From Kineosporia babensis (lineage in GTDB: Bacteria > Actinomycetota > Actinomycetes > Actinomycetales > Kineosporiaceae): 64,000 nucleotides of DNA. Below, in pieces: positions 9,253 to 16,908 of the stretch; position 1 is the first letter of the stretch; each line of letters starts with the position of its first letter. The notes below the pieces were generated by a model that searched no databases, was not told the origin of the DNA, and saw only the letters and a program-made list of their open reading frames with translations. The DNA is taken from assembly GCF_021129305.1 (NCBI RefSeq), contig NZ_JAJOMB010000006.1, positions 310,001 to 374,000 on the forward strand. Direction: 5' to 3'. Position numbers and translations under genes: made by a program.

Positions 9253-12200
9253 ATGACCTCACGGCAACCCGGGGTGGCCGCGCTGCTGATCGATCTGCTG
9301 CTGCTCGAACAGCATCGAGTGGATCCCCGGCCCGCTCCTGACGTCGCCGGTAACGACCGGATCCTGATCGAGGCGGCCACCGCCCTGGCCGCCACCTGCC
9401 CCCGCCGGGCGCTGCACCGGCTGTCCGATTTCACCGTGTACACCGAGGACGACCTGACGCTGGGCCGGGGGTTCGCCCTGGCCGCAGGGTTCCTGGACAC
9501 GAATGCCCTTCCCTACGGCGCCGAACCGGTCACCGAGATCCCTATGGGCGAAGGGCAGCAGATCTTCGGCGCCTGGCTGTCCGGAGACGGAAAACATCTG
9601 GCCGACAGAGGTCTTGAACGTCCGGTGGCGGATCCGCAGTGGCGCCTCGTGCATGCCCTTACGCATCGGGTCGTTCCCATGCTGGCGTCTTCTCGCCTCG
9701 GAACTCCCCAGCCGGGGCTGATCCACGGCTGGCGTACCGAGATCATCCCGCATCTGGAAACGCACCCGGTGACAGCGCCATACGGCTGGACCCTGTACGC
9801 GGAAATGCTTCACCGCAGCGGCCAGGAGCTCGAGGCCGTTCAGATTCTGGAACGGGTGCTGTGCGCGGTCCCCGACGATCATGCCGCCCGCGGCCACGCC
9901 CATCGCGTTCTGGGAGATCTGGCCGCCACGCCGGATACCGCCTGTGAACACTGGGAACGTTCGCTGGCCGAGTACCGCCAGCCCGGTCTGGCCGCCGGTA
10001 CGGCCGCGGTGTTGCTGCGCCTCGCCAACGCTCCCGGCGGTTCTTCCGCTCATCTGGACGAGGCGGCAGTTCTGGCTAAATGGTCTGGCCACGAGGGACT
10101 TACGCAGGTAGTGCAGGCCCACCGCCGCACCCGCACCACCCTTGCCGCCCGGGAGGAAGCGCCCGAGGAGTGGGCTCATCGGATCGGCAGCCGGAGCCTG
10201 GTGCGCGGGATCTGCCGGCTGCTTCTGGCCGCGGCCCAGCAAGTTGCGCAGGCCGGGGACGTCCTCGCGGGTATCGACCTGTGTACCGAGGCGATGAGCC
10301 GGGCCCAGAGGATCGAGGCCGGTACCGAACTGTTCGACGCCCTCAGCGTCCGCGCCACCCTACTCTCGGCCGCCCATCCGCTGCTGTCGGCGGTGACGGC
10401 CGTGCAGGCGATCCGATCGGTACACCAGGCCGCCGCCCGTGAGCCGCTGCTGTGGGCCCGGTGCGTCGTCCTGGCCAACCACGCCGTCGAGCGCGCCCAT
10501 TTGCTGCAGTCGGCCCCGCTGCTGGAACGGACGATCGAGGTCGCCGAAGCGCTGTGCGCAGCCGTCCCGCACTCGAACTGGCCTGAACTCGCGGCCGCCC
10601 TGACCCAGTTCCGGACCGAGACCACCGGCCGGATTCAGCGGATGCAGGCGGCCCTGGACTGGATCGCGGCCCGGGACGTGCGCGACACCGGCGCCCGGAT
10701 CCCGCAACTGGAGTTCGAGCACCTGCTGGACGAAGCACTGGCTCAGGCGCAGGAAGCTCAGGACGAGGTGACGGTCGCAGCCGTGCACGCGCTGCGGGGC
10801 GACCAGGCGGGCGCAGTCGCTGCGGCCGAACGGGTGGCGGCCTCAGATTTCCAGCTGGGCGCGGAACTCCTGCTGCTGGCCGGCGAGCCGGATGCCGCCC
10901 TGCGAACCCTGAACCAGCTACCGGACGACGATTCCCGCGGCTGGCCCTGGTCCGGCCCGACATTGCGGGCCGAGATTCTGTTGGCTATGGGCGATACGGT
11001 GGCAGCGATCGAACAGGCCAACCAAGGTATGGACGATTACCGGGCCTGGGTGGCTCGGCTGGGTCTGGATTCGTTGCGGGTTGCGGCCGGGCAGGACGCT
11101 GCGGCCGGACGGGTGCATGCAGCCGTCGTGCGGGCCCACGGTGCATTGTGGGAGGCCTGGAACGAAGGACAGCACCCGGATGTCAGTTCCGACGAAGCGG
11201 CCAGAGCCTTCGCGGCTGCCTTGACAACGGCCGACGAAGCTCGCGGAGGGGCAGCAGTTTTCGCCCGGCCTCAGCGGCAGCGTGTTCTTCGGGGGCGGCA
11301 ACTTGCCGAGGCCCGCTGGTCAACCGCTCTGGAGCATCTGGCCCGGGCCGAGCTGGAATCGACGGGGCTGCAGGATGATCCCTCGCCCGAGCTGTCCGGC
11401 CGGTTCATCGAGGCCGAGCAGGAGCTACGGGCCTCGATCGCAACCACTTCAGGCCGGCACGCCTGGTCCGGCGAGAAGGAAGCGGCCCAGCACTTCACCG
11501 ACAGCGTCGCCAACGCCTTGCCTGCCGACACCGTTCTTCTGGAGTACTACCTGAACGGCGCTCACTTGATCATCCTGGCGATCGGCCCGGCCGGTCGCGC
11601 GGTCAGGACCCCAGCAGCGTCGGCCCAGGTGCGCAGGCTGCACGGTAGCGTTCGAAGGCCGGCCGCCCCGGCGGAGCTGTCCGAGCTGCTTCTGAGCCCG
11701 GTCGCCCGGGACATCGAGCCGTGCCGCAACGTGCTGATCGTGCCGCACGGAGCACTGTCCACCCTGCCCTGGCACACCCTGCCGTTCGGAGCTGGACGCC
11801 TGGACGACGAGCGCAACGTGAGCCTGCTTCCCGCCGCCGGCCTGATCCCGGCCCTGGCTGCCGCGCCCAGGCCAGATCTGGCCCGCGGCAGTCTTTCTAT
11901 CGCAGCCCCCGATTTCCTGCCGGGCTCGCTCGACGAACTGCCGGCCAGCCGGATCGAAGGCGAGGTGGTCGCCCGGCACCTACCCGCAGCCACCCTGCTG
12001 ACCGGGCCGCAAGCGTCCGTTGCTGAGATCCGTAACCATCAGGAGCACTGGCTGGAACGCGGTCAGGATCCCCGAGGGCCCGCTCTCGTCCACATCGCCA
12101 GTCACGGCTACGTCGATCCGGACTGGCCGCATCTGTCCTGGCTGGCCCTGAGCGGATCGGAAAAGCTCCGTCTGCCGGACATCTTCGCGGCGGTGTCGCA

Positions 12201-12612
12201 GTGCGATGTGCTGCTGCTGTCGGCATGCCAGGGTGCCGAGGGGCGAGCGACCGCGGCCGGAGACGTGATCGGCCCGGTCGGCACTGCCCTGAGCGCCGGC
12301 GTCTCACACGTAGTGGCCCCGGTGGGCGCAGTGAACGACATTGTCGCCTGCCTGTTCATGTCCGAGGTGGCCCGGCAGCTGGGATCAACTCCGGCCCCGG
12401 ATATCGGTCAGGCCGTGGCGGTGGCCCGAAAGACGCTGCGGAGCATGAACGGTGAAGATCGCCGCGAGCGGTACCTCGAGCTGTCGGATCTGACCGGTCA
12501 GCCGCCCGGCGCGCTGGATCACCCTCGCTGGAAGGGCATTGGCGGCTGTGGCGACGGAAGGCCTGATCCGGTGGACAAGCTCGTTCATATCGGCATCAAC
12601 TGCTCTGACTGA
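9253..12612 (+). CDS. CHAT-domain (caspase-like) protein with helical repeats
   Basis: 1119 residues from ATG 9253, which has AAAGGTGG nine bases upstream; GTG 9241 is in frame but lies inside that site. Residues about 120-790 are Ala/Leu-rich helical hairpins of TPR type. Residues about 810-1119 are a CHAT domain: VLIVPHGALSTLPWHTLPF, then VHIASHGY with catalytic His951 and LLLSACQGAEG with catalytic Cys992, the His/Cys dyad of clan CD peptidases. CHAT proteins are known effectors in bacterial conflict and gasdermin-type systems. Here it closes the operon and is most likely the output protease, held in check by the upstream GTPase, pseudokinase and cyclase-like proteins (inference). Its 3' end overlaps the opposing AraC gene by 17 bases. 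Confidence 0.9.
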   Translation: MTSRQPGVAALLIDLLLLEQHRVDPRPAPDVAGNDRILIEAATALAATCPRRALHRLSDFTVYTEDDLTLGRGFALAAGFLDTNALPYGAEPVTEIPMGEGQQIFGAWLSGDGKHLADRGLERPVADPQWRLVHALTHRVVPMLASSRLGTPQPGLIHGWRTEIIPHLETHPVTAPYGWTLYAEMLHRSGQELEAVQILERVLCAVPDDHAARGHAHRVLGDLAATPDTACEHWERSLAEYRQPGLAAGTAAVLLRLANAPGGSSAHLDEAAVLAKWSGHEGLTQVVQAHRRTRTTLAAREEAPEEWAHRIGSRSLVRGICRLLLAAAQQVAQAGDVLAGIDLCTEAMSRAQRIEAGTELFDALSVRATLLSAAHPLLSAVTAVQAIRSVHQAAAREPLLWARCVVLANHAVERAHLLQSAPLLERTIEVAEALCAAVPHSNWPELAAALTQFRTETTGRIQRMQAALDWIAARDVRDTGARIPQLEFEHLLDEALAQAQEAQDEVTVAAVHALRGDQAGAVAAAERVAASDFQLGAELLLLAGEPDAALRTLNQLPDDDSRGWPWSGPTLRAEILLAMGDTVAAIEQANQGMDDYRAWVARLGLDSLRVAAGQDAAAGRVHAAVVRAHGALWEAWNEGQHPDVSSDEAARAFAAALTTADEARGGAAVFARPQRQRVLRGRQLAEARWSTALEHLARAELESTGLQDDPSPELSGRFIEAEQELRASIATTSGRHAWSGEKEAAQHFTDSVANALPADTVLLEYYLNGAHLIILAIGPAGRAVRTPAASAQVRRLHGSVRRPAAPAELSELLLSPVARDIEPCRNVLIVPHGALSTLPWHTLPFGAGRLDDERNVSLLPAAGLIPALAAAPRPDLARGSLSIAAPDFLPGSLDELPASRIEGEVVARHLPAATLLTGPQASVAEIRNHQEHWLERGQDPRGPALVHIASHGYVDPDWPHLSWLALSGSEKLRLPDIFAAVSQCDVLLLSACQGAEGRATAAGDVIGPVGTALSAGVSHVVAPVGAVNDIVACLFMSEVARQLGSTPAPDIGQAVAVARKTLRSMNGEDRRERYLELSDLTGQPPGALDHPRWKGIGGCGDGRPDPVDKLVHIGINCSD

Positions 12613-13450
12613 TCGCCCAGTTCCGGGGCGAACTGCCCAGATGCTGGGTGAAGACCCGGGAGAACGATGAAGCGTTGGCGTATCCCAGGCGGGCGGCCAC
12701 GGAGGAGACCGGGGCGCCGGAACGCAACTGCTGCTGGGCCAGAGTGAGCCGCCATTGGGTCAGGTACTCGCCGGGGGCCAGGCCGATCACCTTCTTGAAG
12801 TGGGCGGCGAATGCGCTGCGCGACATCCGGGCCTCGCGGGCCATCGTCTCGAGATCCCATTCCTGGTCGGGGGATTCGTGCAGCGCCAGCAGCAGCGGGG
12901 CCAGGCGGGCATCGGCCAGGCCGGTGAACAGGCCCGATGGCACACCCAGTTCGTTCACGTGATCCAGGATCCAGCGCAGCAGCTGGATCAGGACCACCTC
13001 GAAGAGCCGGTCGGCCACCAGGCGCTGACCGCAGCGCACCTGGTCGACCTCCTCGAAGAGTAGTTGCAGGGCCGGGTCCAGGCCGGCCACGTCGGCCAGC
13101 GGGAGCACGATCACCGGCGGCAGGGCGCGCACGATCGGGTGCGTCCGACCGCCGTCGAAGTCGAGCGCGGCGCAGGCGAAGTCTGAGTCCTCGGTGGGCG
13201 CGTTGTGGAAGGCGTGCTCCAGCGGGCGCGGGTAGAACAACAGGGTCGGGCGATCGATCTGCAGGCGCTCCAGACGTCCGCCGGAGCCCTGATGAGTCAC
13301 CGCCATCTCGCCCCGGCGCAGCACGTGCAGGAAGCCCCGGCCCGGCTGGGACGCGAAGGTGGTGACGCCGCACAGCGGGCCGGTGTGGAACAGGCTGGTG
13401 CTGACCCGGAACATCTCCAGGAGCGGCGAGATGCGATCGAAGGAGCTCAC
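12596..13450 (-). CDS. AraC family transcriptional regulator (cupin plus HTH)
   Basis: 284 residues. An N-terminal cupin-like sensor (about 1-180, with RPTLLFYPRPLEH) is followed by the two-helix-turn-helix AraC DNA-binding domain (about 190-284): MAREARMSRSAFAAHFKKVIG, then LGYANASSFSRVFTQHLGSSP. The GTG start is six bases after a TAGACT -10 box, so the mRNA is probably leaderless. It is transcribed away from the AhpD-like gene at 13577; regulator/oxidoreductase pairs of this kind usually mean the regulator controls its neighbour. Tail-to-tail overlap of 17 bases with the CHAT gene. Confidence 0.92.
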   Translation of the reverse strand: MSSFDRISPLLEMFRVSTSLFHTGPLCGVTTFASQPGRGFLHVLRRGEMAVTHQGSGGRLERLQIDRPTLLFYPRPLEHAFHNAPTEDSDFACAALDFDGGRTHPIVRALPPVIVLPLADVAGLDPALQLLFEEVDQVRCGQRLVADRLFEVVLIQLLRWILDHVNELGVPSGLFTGLADARLAPLLLALHESPDQEWDLETMAREARMSRSAFAAHFKKVIGLAPGEYLTQWRLTLAQQQLRSGAPVSSVAARLGYANASSFSRVFTQHLGSSPRNWAISQSS

Positions 13451-13456
13451 GACCCG

Positions 13457-13462
13457 AGTCTA
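13457..13462 (-). promoter_or_regulatory. -10 box of leaderless AraC gene
   Basis: TAGACT on the minus strand, six bases before the GTG at 13450, with no ribosome binding site between. TAnnnT this close to a start codon is the usual actinobacterial leaderless promoter. No convincing -35 box. Confidence 0.6.
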
Positions 13463-13492
13463 GGACGATCGGTCATGAAGAGAAGACTCTCT

Positions 13493-13502
13493 GATACGTA
13501 TC
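13493..13502. promoter_or_regulatory. Palindrome between divergent araC and ahpD-like genes
   Basis: GATACGTATC is a perfect 10-base palindrome in the 126-base divergent spacer, 43 bases before the AraC start and 75 before the AhpD-like start. A candidate operator; its owner is unproven. Confidence 0.35.
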
Positions 13503-13576
13503 GTCCGCTGATTCGGGGGAACCTGGTCTCACGTTCATCCAGCCGGGTGTGCGAAGAACAAGGTTCAGGAGTTCCC

Positions 13577-14122
13577 ATGGCCAACGTCCCCCTCGTCGAG
13601 CGCACTTCTGCCACCGGTTCCGTGCAGGAGCAGCTGGAGCAGATCAACGCAGCCTTCGGCGCTGTGCCGGCCATGTTCAAGGCGGTGGCCAACTCGCCCG
13701 CCGCCCTGCAGAGCATGTGGAGCGCCTTCGGGGCCTTCTCGACCGGTTCCCTCGGCCCGGCCCTCAGCGAGCAGATCGCTGTGGCGGTGGCCAACCGCAA
13801 CTCTTGCGAGTACTGCCTGGCCGCGCACACCGCCCTGGGTAAGAAAGCGGGCCTGAGCCGGGAGACGCTCATCGCCGCCCAGGACGGGCAGTCCGAGGAG
13901 CCGCGGACCGCAGCGTTGCTCGCCTTCGCCCTGAAGCTGGTGAACGACCGCGGCCAGGTCTCAGCGGCCGACGTCGAGGCGCTGCGTGAGCACGGCTGGA
14001 CCGACGAGCAGATCGTGGAGACGATCGCCCAGGTGGCCCTGAACCTCTTCACGAACTACATCAACATCGCGCTGGACGTGCCGATCGACTTCCCGTCGGT
14101 GGCGTTGCGCAAGGCGAGCTGA
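13577..14122 (+). CDS. AhpD-like carboxymuconolactone decarboxylase family protein
   Basis: 181 residues, ATG with AGGAG six bases upstream. An all-helical CMD/AhpD fold is indicated by NSCEYCLAAHTALG: C77, C80 and H84 form the CxxC...H redox centre of AhpD peroxidase-type members. Length suits a single-domain CMD protein. Probably reduces peroxides or other electrophiles with a thiol partner in the cytoplasm. Divergent from and presumably regulated by the AraC gene. The exact substrate is not readable from sequence. Confidence 0.88.
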   Translation: MANVPLVERTSATGSVQEQLEQINAAFGAVPAMFKAVANSPAALQSMWSAFGAFSTGSLGPALSEQIAVAVANRNSCEYCLAAHTALGKKAGLSRETLIAAQDGQSEEPRTAALLAFALKLVNDRGQVSAADVEALREHGWTDEQIVETIAQVALNLFTNYINIALDVPIDFPSVALRKAS

Positions 14123-14276
14123 GGCACCGGCCGGGGGAGCCGGGCGGACTCGCGGTCGAGGCGTTCACCATCACCGAGGCCCTGGATCGGCCGACGGCGC
14201 GAGAGGCGTCTCGATGCGGGTGATCTGCCGGCGGACAGCCACGTGGACCGGCTGGCCCTCGGGCCTGGAACCAAAA

Positions 14277-14310
14277 GGTCCCGGCATCACCGTAGGGCGA
14301 TGCCGGGACC
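14277..14310 (-). terminator. Intrinsic terminator of the HPF-like gene
   Basis: A perfect 12-base stem (GGTCCCGGCATC / GATGCCGGGACC) with a 10-base loop. On the minus strand it is followed by TTTTGG, so it ends the HPF-like gene whose stop is 9 bases upstream. It may also catch forward transcripts from the AhpD-like gene, though no T run follows in that direction. Confidence 0.85.
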
Positions 14311-14318
14311 TGGGTGGT

Positions 14319-14687
14319 TCAGGAGAGCAGATCCTCAGGTAGTTCCTGCGGCTCGCCCGCGGTGCGGATCGACTCGCGCCCACGGCGGGACGAGAGCTTG
14401 GCCGTGCTGGTCTCCAACGACTTGGACAGCTTGCTCACCGCCCCGTGGTAGGCGTCGTGCACATTGCCGGCCGAGTGCGTCACCACGACCGACTTCACCC
14501 CGGCGATCCGGGCGTCCAAGCCGCATCTGATGTCGTCGGTCCCGGACTTCTCGCCGTTCTGGTCGCTGAGGTGGACCTCCACCCGGACCAGCTGGTCGGC
14601 GAAACGGGACAGTGAATCGACGAGCTGGTCCTCGATCCAGTCGGTCTCCGTCCGGATGTTCTTGTCGGTCTGGACCTGAACCTGCAC
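14319..14687 (-). CDS. HPF/RaiA-type ribosome-associated protein, short form
   Basis: 122 residues. The opening MQVQVQTDKNIR and the pattern VRVEVHLSDQNG ... CGLDARIAGVKSVVVTHS ... DAYHGAVSKLSKSLET fit the ribosomal subunit interface (sigma-54 modulation) domain, which sits in the decoding centre of idle 70S ribosomes. Only the N-terminal S30AE-like domain plus a charged tail is present; the dimerising C-terminal domain of long HPF is missing, so it should inactivate or protect ribosomes without pairing them through that domain. Monocistronic with its own terminator. A stress or stationary-phase role is inferred from the family. Confidence 0.8.
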   Translation of the reverse strand: MQVQVQTDKNIRTETDWIEDQLVDSLSRFADQLVRVEVHLSDQNGEKSGTDDIRCGLDARIAGVKSVVVTHSAGNVHDAYHGAVSKLSKSLETSTAKLSSRRGRESIRTAGEPQELPEDLLS

Positions 14688-14761
14688 TGGGCGCCTCCGT
14701 CGCTTTCGATGGTGCCCAAGAGCTTTTCACAGACCTCCGCGCCCCGCGATGTGAGAACCGA

Positions 14762-15421
14762 TCACGACAACCAGAGGACGCCCCCGGTCACCTGATGGAG
14801 CACGGCGGCCACTCCCGCGCGTACCGCGTCCGCACACCGATCGGCGGTGAAGGTGGCCGGGTCGAAGGGGGAGGCGGCCCGTAGCTCAGAACCCCGGTAG
14901 GCGGCGCCGGTCCAGTCCACCGCCGTCACATTGGCAGTGGGCTCACCGGTTTCGGCGCCCAGGACCAGGAACTGCTGGTCCAGGTGGCTGGCGCTGACCA
15001 GGGTGAGGGCGTCGACCAGAGCGTTGCCCGCGCTGACGATCAGATCGCCGTTCATCGCGATCGCCTCGGTCAGGCGGGGCACCAGATCGGTCTCGCCGGT
15101 GCCGTCCACCGTGCGCAGATCCACGTCCTCCTGATCGGCCCACTCCTCGACGGCGGTGACCAGGGCCTGGGTGGCGGAGTCGGAACCGGCGGTGAGTAGG
15201 ACGACGCGATACCCCTTCGGCGGATGCACCGCGTCCCACGACCCGGGCGCCGGGGTGAAGGTGGCCTCGGGGGTAGGTGGTGCGGCCGGGTCGGTGAAAC
15301 CGGCGGTCAGGGCGCCGATCGCGGTCGGGGCCGGGCGGGGCTGCGACCAGTCGCCCGATCCGCAGGCCGCAGTGATCAGCGTGGTCGCCAAGAGGACAGC
15401 GACCAGGGAACGGGGGCGCAC
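14762..15421 (-). CDS. Secreted lipoprotein, BMP/periplasmic-binding-like
   Basis: 219 residues from a GTG start with GAGGAGGAG six bases upstream; longer in-frame starts lack such a site. The signal peptide RPRSLVAVLLATTLITAACG ends in a lipobox (TAAC), giving a membrane-anchored lipoprotein. A Pro/Thr-rich linker leads to a domain with alternating strands and helices (GYRVVLLTAGSDSATQALV; DLIVSAGNALVDALTLVSAS; FLVLGAETGE) like a truncated basic membrane protein/sugar-binding fold. No transporter genes are adjacent. Ligand unknown. Transcribed away from the HupE/UreJ gene across a palindrome. Confidence 0.75.
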   Translation of the reverse strand: MRPRSLVAVLLATTLITAACGSGDWSQPRPAPTAIGALTAGFTDPAAPPTPEATFTPAPGSWDAVHPPKGYRVVLLTAGSDSATQALVTAVEEWADQEDVDLRTVDGTGETDLVPRLTEAIAMNGDLIVSAGNALVDALTLVSASHLDQQFLVLGAETGEPTANVTAVDWTGAAYRGSELRAASPFDPATFTADRCADAVRAGVAAVLHQVTGGVLWLS

Positions 15422-15460
15422 GGGCTCCTCCTCGGTGATTGCGTGAGTACTTTTTAGCCC

Positions 15461-15477
15461 CCTTGAAGGCTTCAAGG
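15461..15477. promoter_or_regulatory. 17-base palindrome in divergent spacer
   Basis: CCTTGAAGGCTTCAAGG: two perfect 8-base arms around a single G, midway between the divergent lipoprotein (15421) and HupE/UreJ (15584) starts. Its size and place suggest a dimeric repressor site serving both genes. No regulator gene lies beside it. Confidence 0.45.
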
Positions 15478-15583
15478 CAGATTGTGACCGTTTCGGGCTA
15501 GGTTGTTCCGCATCTGTTGGCCCAGGCAACTTTATTCATTCATCTGGAGGGTGGAACGTGCTCGCGCCAACAGAAGGAGTCCC

Positions 15584-16771
15584 ATGTCCAGCCGCACTCT
15601 CCGTGCCGTCGTCCTCGGTGGCGTCGTCGCCGCGGGGATCGTTCTCGGTGCGGCCCCCGCCCAGGCGCACGGTTTCACCTCGGTGGTCTACGTCGATGCC
15701 ACCGCACCCGAGAAAAACCAGGTAAGAACGGAAATCGGCCTGGAGTACGACCTGCTCGTCGTCTCCGCCGCCGACACCCGCCGCAACGACCAACTGTTCC
15801 AGGACGGCACCGCAGCCTTCGAGAGCGGCGACGCCGATGCTCAGGCCCAGGCGCTGGAGCAGCACTCCGGCACCGTCCTGGAGTACGTCACCGAGCGCTT
15901 CTCGGTGGCCGGGTGCACGCCCGAACGGGCCGGCGACATCACGATCGCCGAGCGCGAAGGCGTCCCCTACGCCTTCCTGACCCTCGACCACACCTGCACC
16001 TCGGGCGAGTACGTACTCACCAGCAAGCTCTTCCCGGACAGCGAGACATTCGTCCGCGACACCAAGACGATCGTCACCTACGCGGTCGGCGGGCTGCACG
16101 GCTCCGCCGCCCTGGACGCGTCCACACCGTCCTTCGATCTGTCGCAGAGCGGTTTCCACCGGTTCTGGGAGTTCTTCAAGCTCGGCGCCGAGCACCTCTA
16201 CGAAGGTCCGGACCACCTGCTGTTCCTGCTCGCCCTGATTGTCGGCTCGCGCCGGCTGCGGGAGGTGGTGCTGGTCGCCACCTCGTTCACCCTGGCCCAC
16301 TCGGTCACCTTCATCCTGGCCGCGCTCGGGCTGGTCAGCGTCTCGGGCGAGATCGTCGAGCCGATCATCGCGCTGTCGATCGCCGCGGTGGCGGCCTGGT
16401 ACCTGTGGCGGCTGATCCGCCGCGGCAGCCACGCGTCCGAGCTCGATGCCGCGCCGGAGGCCGGCCTGTTCCGCCTCGACCGGGCCGGATGGACGCGGCT
16501 GGCCGTGGTTTTCGTCTTCGGGCTGGTGCACGGTCTGGGATTCGCCGGTGCGCTGGGCATCGACGAGGCGTTCTCCTGGACCCTGCTGTGGTCGCTGCTG
16601 GTGTTCAACGTCGGGATCGAGGCGGTGCAGCTGGCCATCGTGGCCGTGCTGTTCCCGGTCCTTGCCGTCCTGCGGCACCGGGCCCCGACCTCGGCGGTAT
16701 GGATCAGTGGCCTGGTGTCGGCGGCGGTGGCCGCCGTCGGTCTCTACTGGTTCGTCGAACGGGTGCTCTAA
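15584..16771 (+). CDS. HupE/UreJ family membrane protein with extracytoplasmic domain
   Basis: 395 residues; ATG with AGAAGGAG seven bases upstream. A signal peptide ends AQAHG, giving a mature N-terminal His. An extracellular domain of about 170 residues follows, then a six-helix C-terminal HupE/UreJ_2 region with the marker stretches GAEHLYEGPDHLLFLLAL, SFTLAHSVTF and FGLVHGLGFAG. These His/Asp/Glu residues inside helices suggest metal handling. HupE/UreJ members are tied to nickel or cobalt in other bacteria, but the substrate of the secreted-domain form is unknown. No hydrogenase or urease genes are in the window. Not clearly co-transcribed with the phosphatase downstream, which has its own PHO box. 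Confidence 0.85.
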   Translation: MSSRTLRAVVLGGVVAAGIVLGAAPAQAHGFTSVVYVDATAPEKNQVRTEIGLEYDLLVVSAADTRRNDQLFQDGTAAFESGDADAQAQALEQHSGTVLEYVTERFSVAGCTPERAGDITIAEREGVPYAFLTLDHTCTSGEYVLTSKLFPDSETFVRDTKTIVTYAVGGLHGSAALDASTPSFDLSQSGFHRFWEFFKLGAEHLYEGPDHLLFLLALIVGSRRLREVVLVATSFTLAHSVTFILAALGLVSVSGEIVEPIIALSIAAVAAWYLWRLIRRGSHASELDAAPEAGLFRLDRAGWTRLAVVFVFGLVHGLGFAGALGIDEAFSWTLLWSLLVFNVGIEAVQLAIVAVLFPVLAVLRHRAPTSAVWISGLVSAAVAAVGLYWFVERVL

Positions 16772-16831
16772 GGCGCGAAATGGCATTTCCTGCCAGGACT
16801 TAGTCGATGATCCAGTAGAAGCACTGCAGGA

Positions 16832-16853
16832 GTTCACCTTTCGTTCACCGCGA
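16832..16853 (+). promoter_or_regulatory. PHO box (PhoP-type direct repeat)
   Basis: GTTCACC occurs at 16832-16838 and again at 16843-16849, exactly 11 bases apart, the period of the 11-base direct repeat units bound by PhoP in Streptomyces. A third GTTCACC lies at 16882-16888, just before the ribosome binding site. It sits 56 bases upstream of a secreted phosphatase start, the expected target. Known-motif match by eye; PhoP itself is not in the window. Confidence 0.75.
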
Positions 16854-16908
16854 GGCTGAACATTGAGCCCGCATCATTACTGTTCACCCTGAAAGGGATG
16901 AATCACAC

